NCBI RefSeq assembly: GCF_040639655.1 | Contig: NZ_JBFAAI010000010.1 | Location: 62,001-126,000 of the forward strand | DNA length: 64,000 nucleotides | Direction: 5' to 3' | From: Actinoplanes sp040639655 | GTDB lineage: Bacteria; Actinomycetota; Actinomycetes; Mycobacteriales; Micromonosporaceae | In this document: positions 63,564 through 64,000 of the stretch, piece by piece | Layout of the letters: each line of letters opens with the position of its first letter | Numbering within the stretch: the stretch's first letter is position 1 | Made by a program: the position numbers and the translations under genes | The notes under the pieces: generated by a model | Databases searched by the model: none | What the model saw: the letters and a program-made list of their open reading frames with translations, nothing else | What the model was told of the DNA's origin: nothing

Positions 63564-64000
63564 TTAAACGGGCTTGCGCGCCTGCAGGGTGTACGTGTGC
63601 GGCAGCCGCTCCGGTTTCTCGGTGAGCTGCCACTCCTTGTTGTCGATTTTGCGCATCTTGCCGGGCATGGCCTCCCACGGCACGCTCTGGTGCTCCTCGA
63701 GCCCGGTGAGCACGAGCCCGGCCTCGAGGACCGCGGTGACGATCTCGCCGAGTCCGTGGTTCCACTCGTGGGTGACCGTGTGCTGGAACTCGTGGTCGGA
63801 CTCCACATAGGTGCCCGGCTCGTCCCAGATCTGCGGTTCCTTCTGCTCGAAGTACGGCTCGGTGATCGACAGCAACCCGTCGGTGCGGTCGTAGTCGAGC
63901 GACCACAGCACCGGGTGTCCCTCACGGATGAACAGCCGGCCGCCGGGGGCGAGCAGGGAGGCCACGGTCTGCCCCCAGCGCTTGATGTCGGGAAGCCAGC
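63564..64000 (-). CDS. SAM-dependent methyltransferase, C-terminal part (gene runs off the right edge)
   Basis: The frame is open to the right edge; the last visible residues upstream read WLPDIKRWGQTVASLLAPGG. Post-motif segments of a class I methyltransferase are visible: GGRLFIREGHPVLWSLDYDR, FEQKEPQIWDEPGTYVESDH and the C-terminus LPHTYTLQARKPV. The SAM-binding N-terminal half lies outside the window. An internal GTG at 63965 is not a real start. Function probably methylation of a small molecule; substrate unknown. Confidence 0.88.
   Translation of the reverse strand, partial: WLPDIKRWGQTVASLLAPGGRLFIREGHPVLWSLDYDRTDGLLSITEPYFEQKEPQIWDEPGTYVESDHEFQHTVTHEWNHGLGEIVTAVLEAGLVLTGLEEHQSVPWEAMPGKMRKIDNKEWQLTEKPERLPHTYTLQARKPV

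Noticed and set aside
1..64000. rRNA, tRNA or IS elements
   Set aside because: No conserved rRNA stretches, no cloverleaf with the T-loop motif GGTTCRANYCC in the gaps I read, and no transposase-like protein were seen.

Overview
The window is high-GC DNA with GTG and TTG starts, actinobacterial protein families (DUF2795, CGNR zinc finger, F420-type nitroreductase, DUF5682/SWIM/MoxR/VWA cluster, DUF5995, subtilisin-like proteases with C-terminal Ig-like tails) and no rRNA or tRNA genes. I infer a filamentous actinomycete, most likely of the Micromonosporaceae (Actinoplanes-like). This rests on gene content and style, not on a database search.

Layout. 1-5.6 kb: 3' part of a Ser/Thr kinase gene, a secreted SGNH esterase, a CGNR regulator divergent from an SDR, and small stress-type genes. 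5.7-13.9 kb: a galactoside-use island with a divergent LacI regulator, two palindromic operators, GH42 beta-galactosidase, two ABC permeases, a lipoprotein binding protein and GH36 alpha-galactosidase, and no ATPase gene. 14.0-17.7 kb: a molybdopterin oxidoreductase with its flavin reductase, a subtilisin and an F420-type reductase. 17.65-20.83 kb: a tightly coupled three-gene operon (J-domain/pseudokinase, VWA protein, divergent adenylosuccinate-synthetase-like enzyme). I consider this the best candidate for an undescribed system. 21.0-22.5 kb: VapBC toxin-antitoxin and a Nudix regulator.

22.7-35.7 kb is an envelope/secretion island: a DUF1540 protein beside two iron-box-like sites, three paralogous single-pass membrane proteins with a shared Cys-pair domain, a TIG-repeat surface protein, a DUF4142 protein and three tandem subtilisins. 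Two of the paralogues share upstream elements, and two of the subtilisin leaders can fold over their Shine-Dalgarno sequences. 36.1-44.8 kb: a methyltransferase and the VWA / DUF5682 / MoxR / SWIM-DUF5691 operon, with the last two domains fused in one protein. 44.8-47.5 kb: a decayed epimerase-like pseudogene, an EamA exporter divergent from its probable MarR regulator, and a glutathionyl-hydroquinone-reductase-like enzyme. 48.0-51.4 kb: an OmpR-type two-component system with a lipoprotein, and a DUF5995 gene. 51.5-55.1 kb: a large LuxR/AAA regulator divergent from a cyclase-like protein that lacks a key Asn. 55.3-59.9 kb: type IIA topoisomerase subunits B and A, followed by a strong terminator and a non-coding array of degenerate ~62-bp direct repeats. 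60.4-64.0 kb: a MarR/cupin divergent pair with a double palindromic operator, a Nudix hydrolase, an aldo/keto reductase, a small membrane protein and a truncated methyltransferase.

Many long open frames lie antisense to real genes. They are a by-product of the GC-rich third codon position and are not annotated. Start sites were chosen from ribosome-binding sites, overlaps with upstream genes and paralogue alignment; motif positions are counted from those starts.
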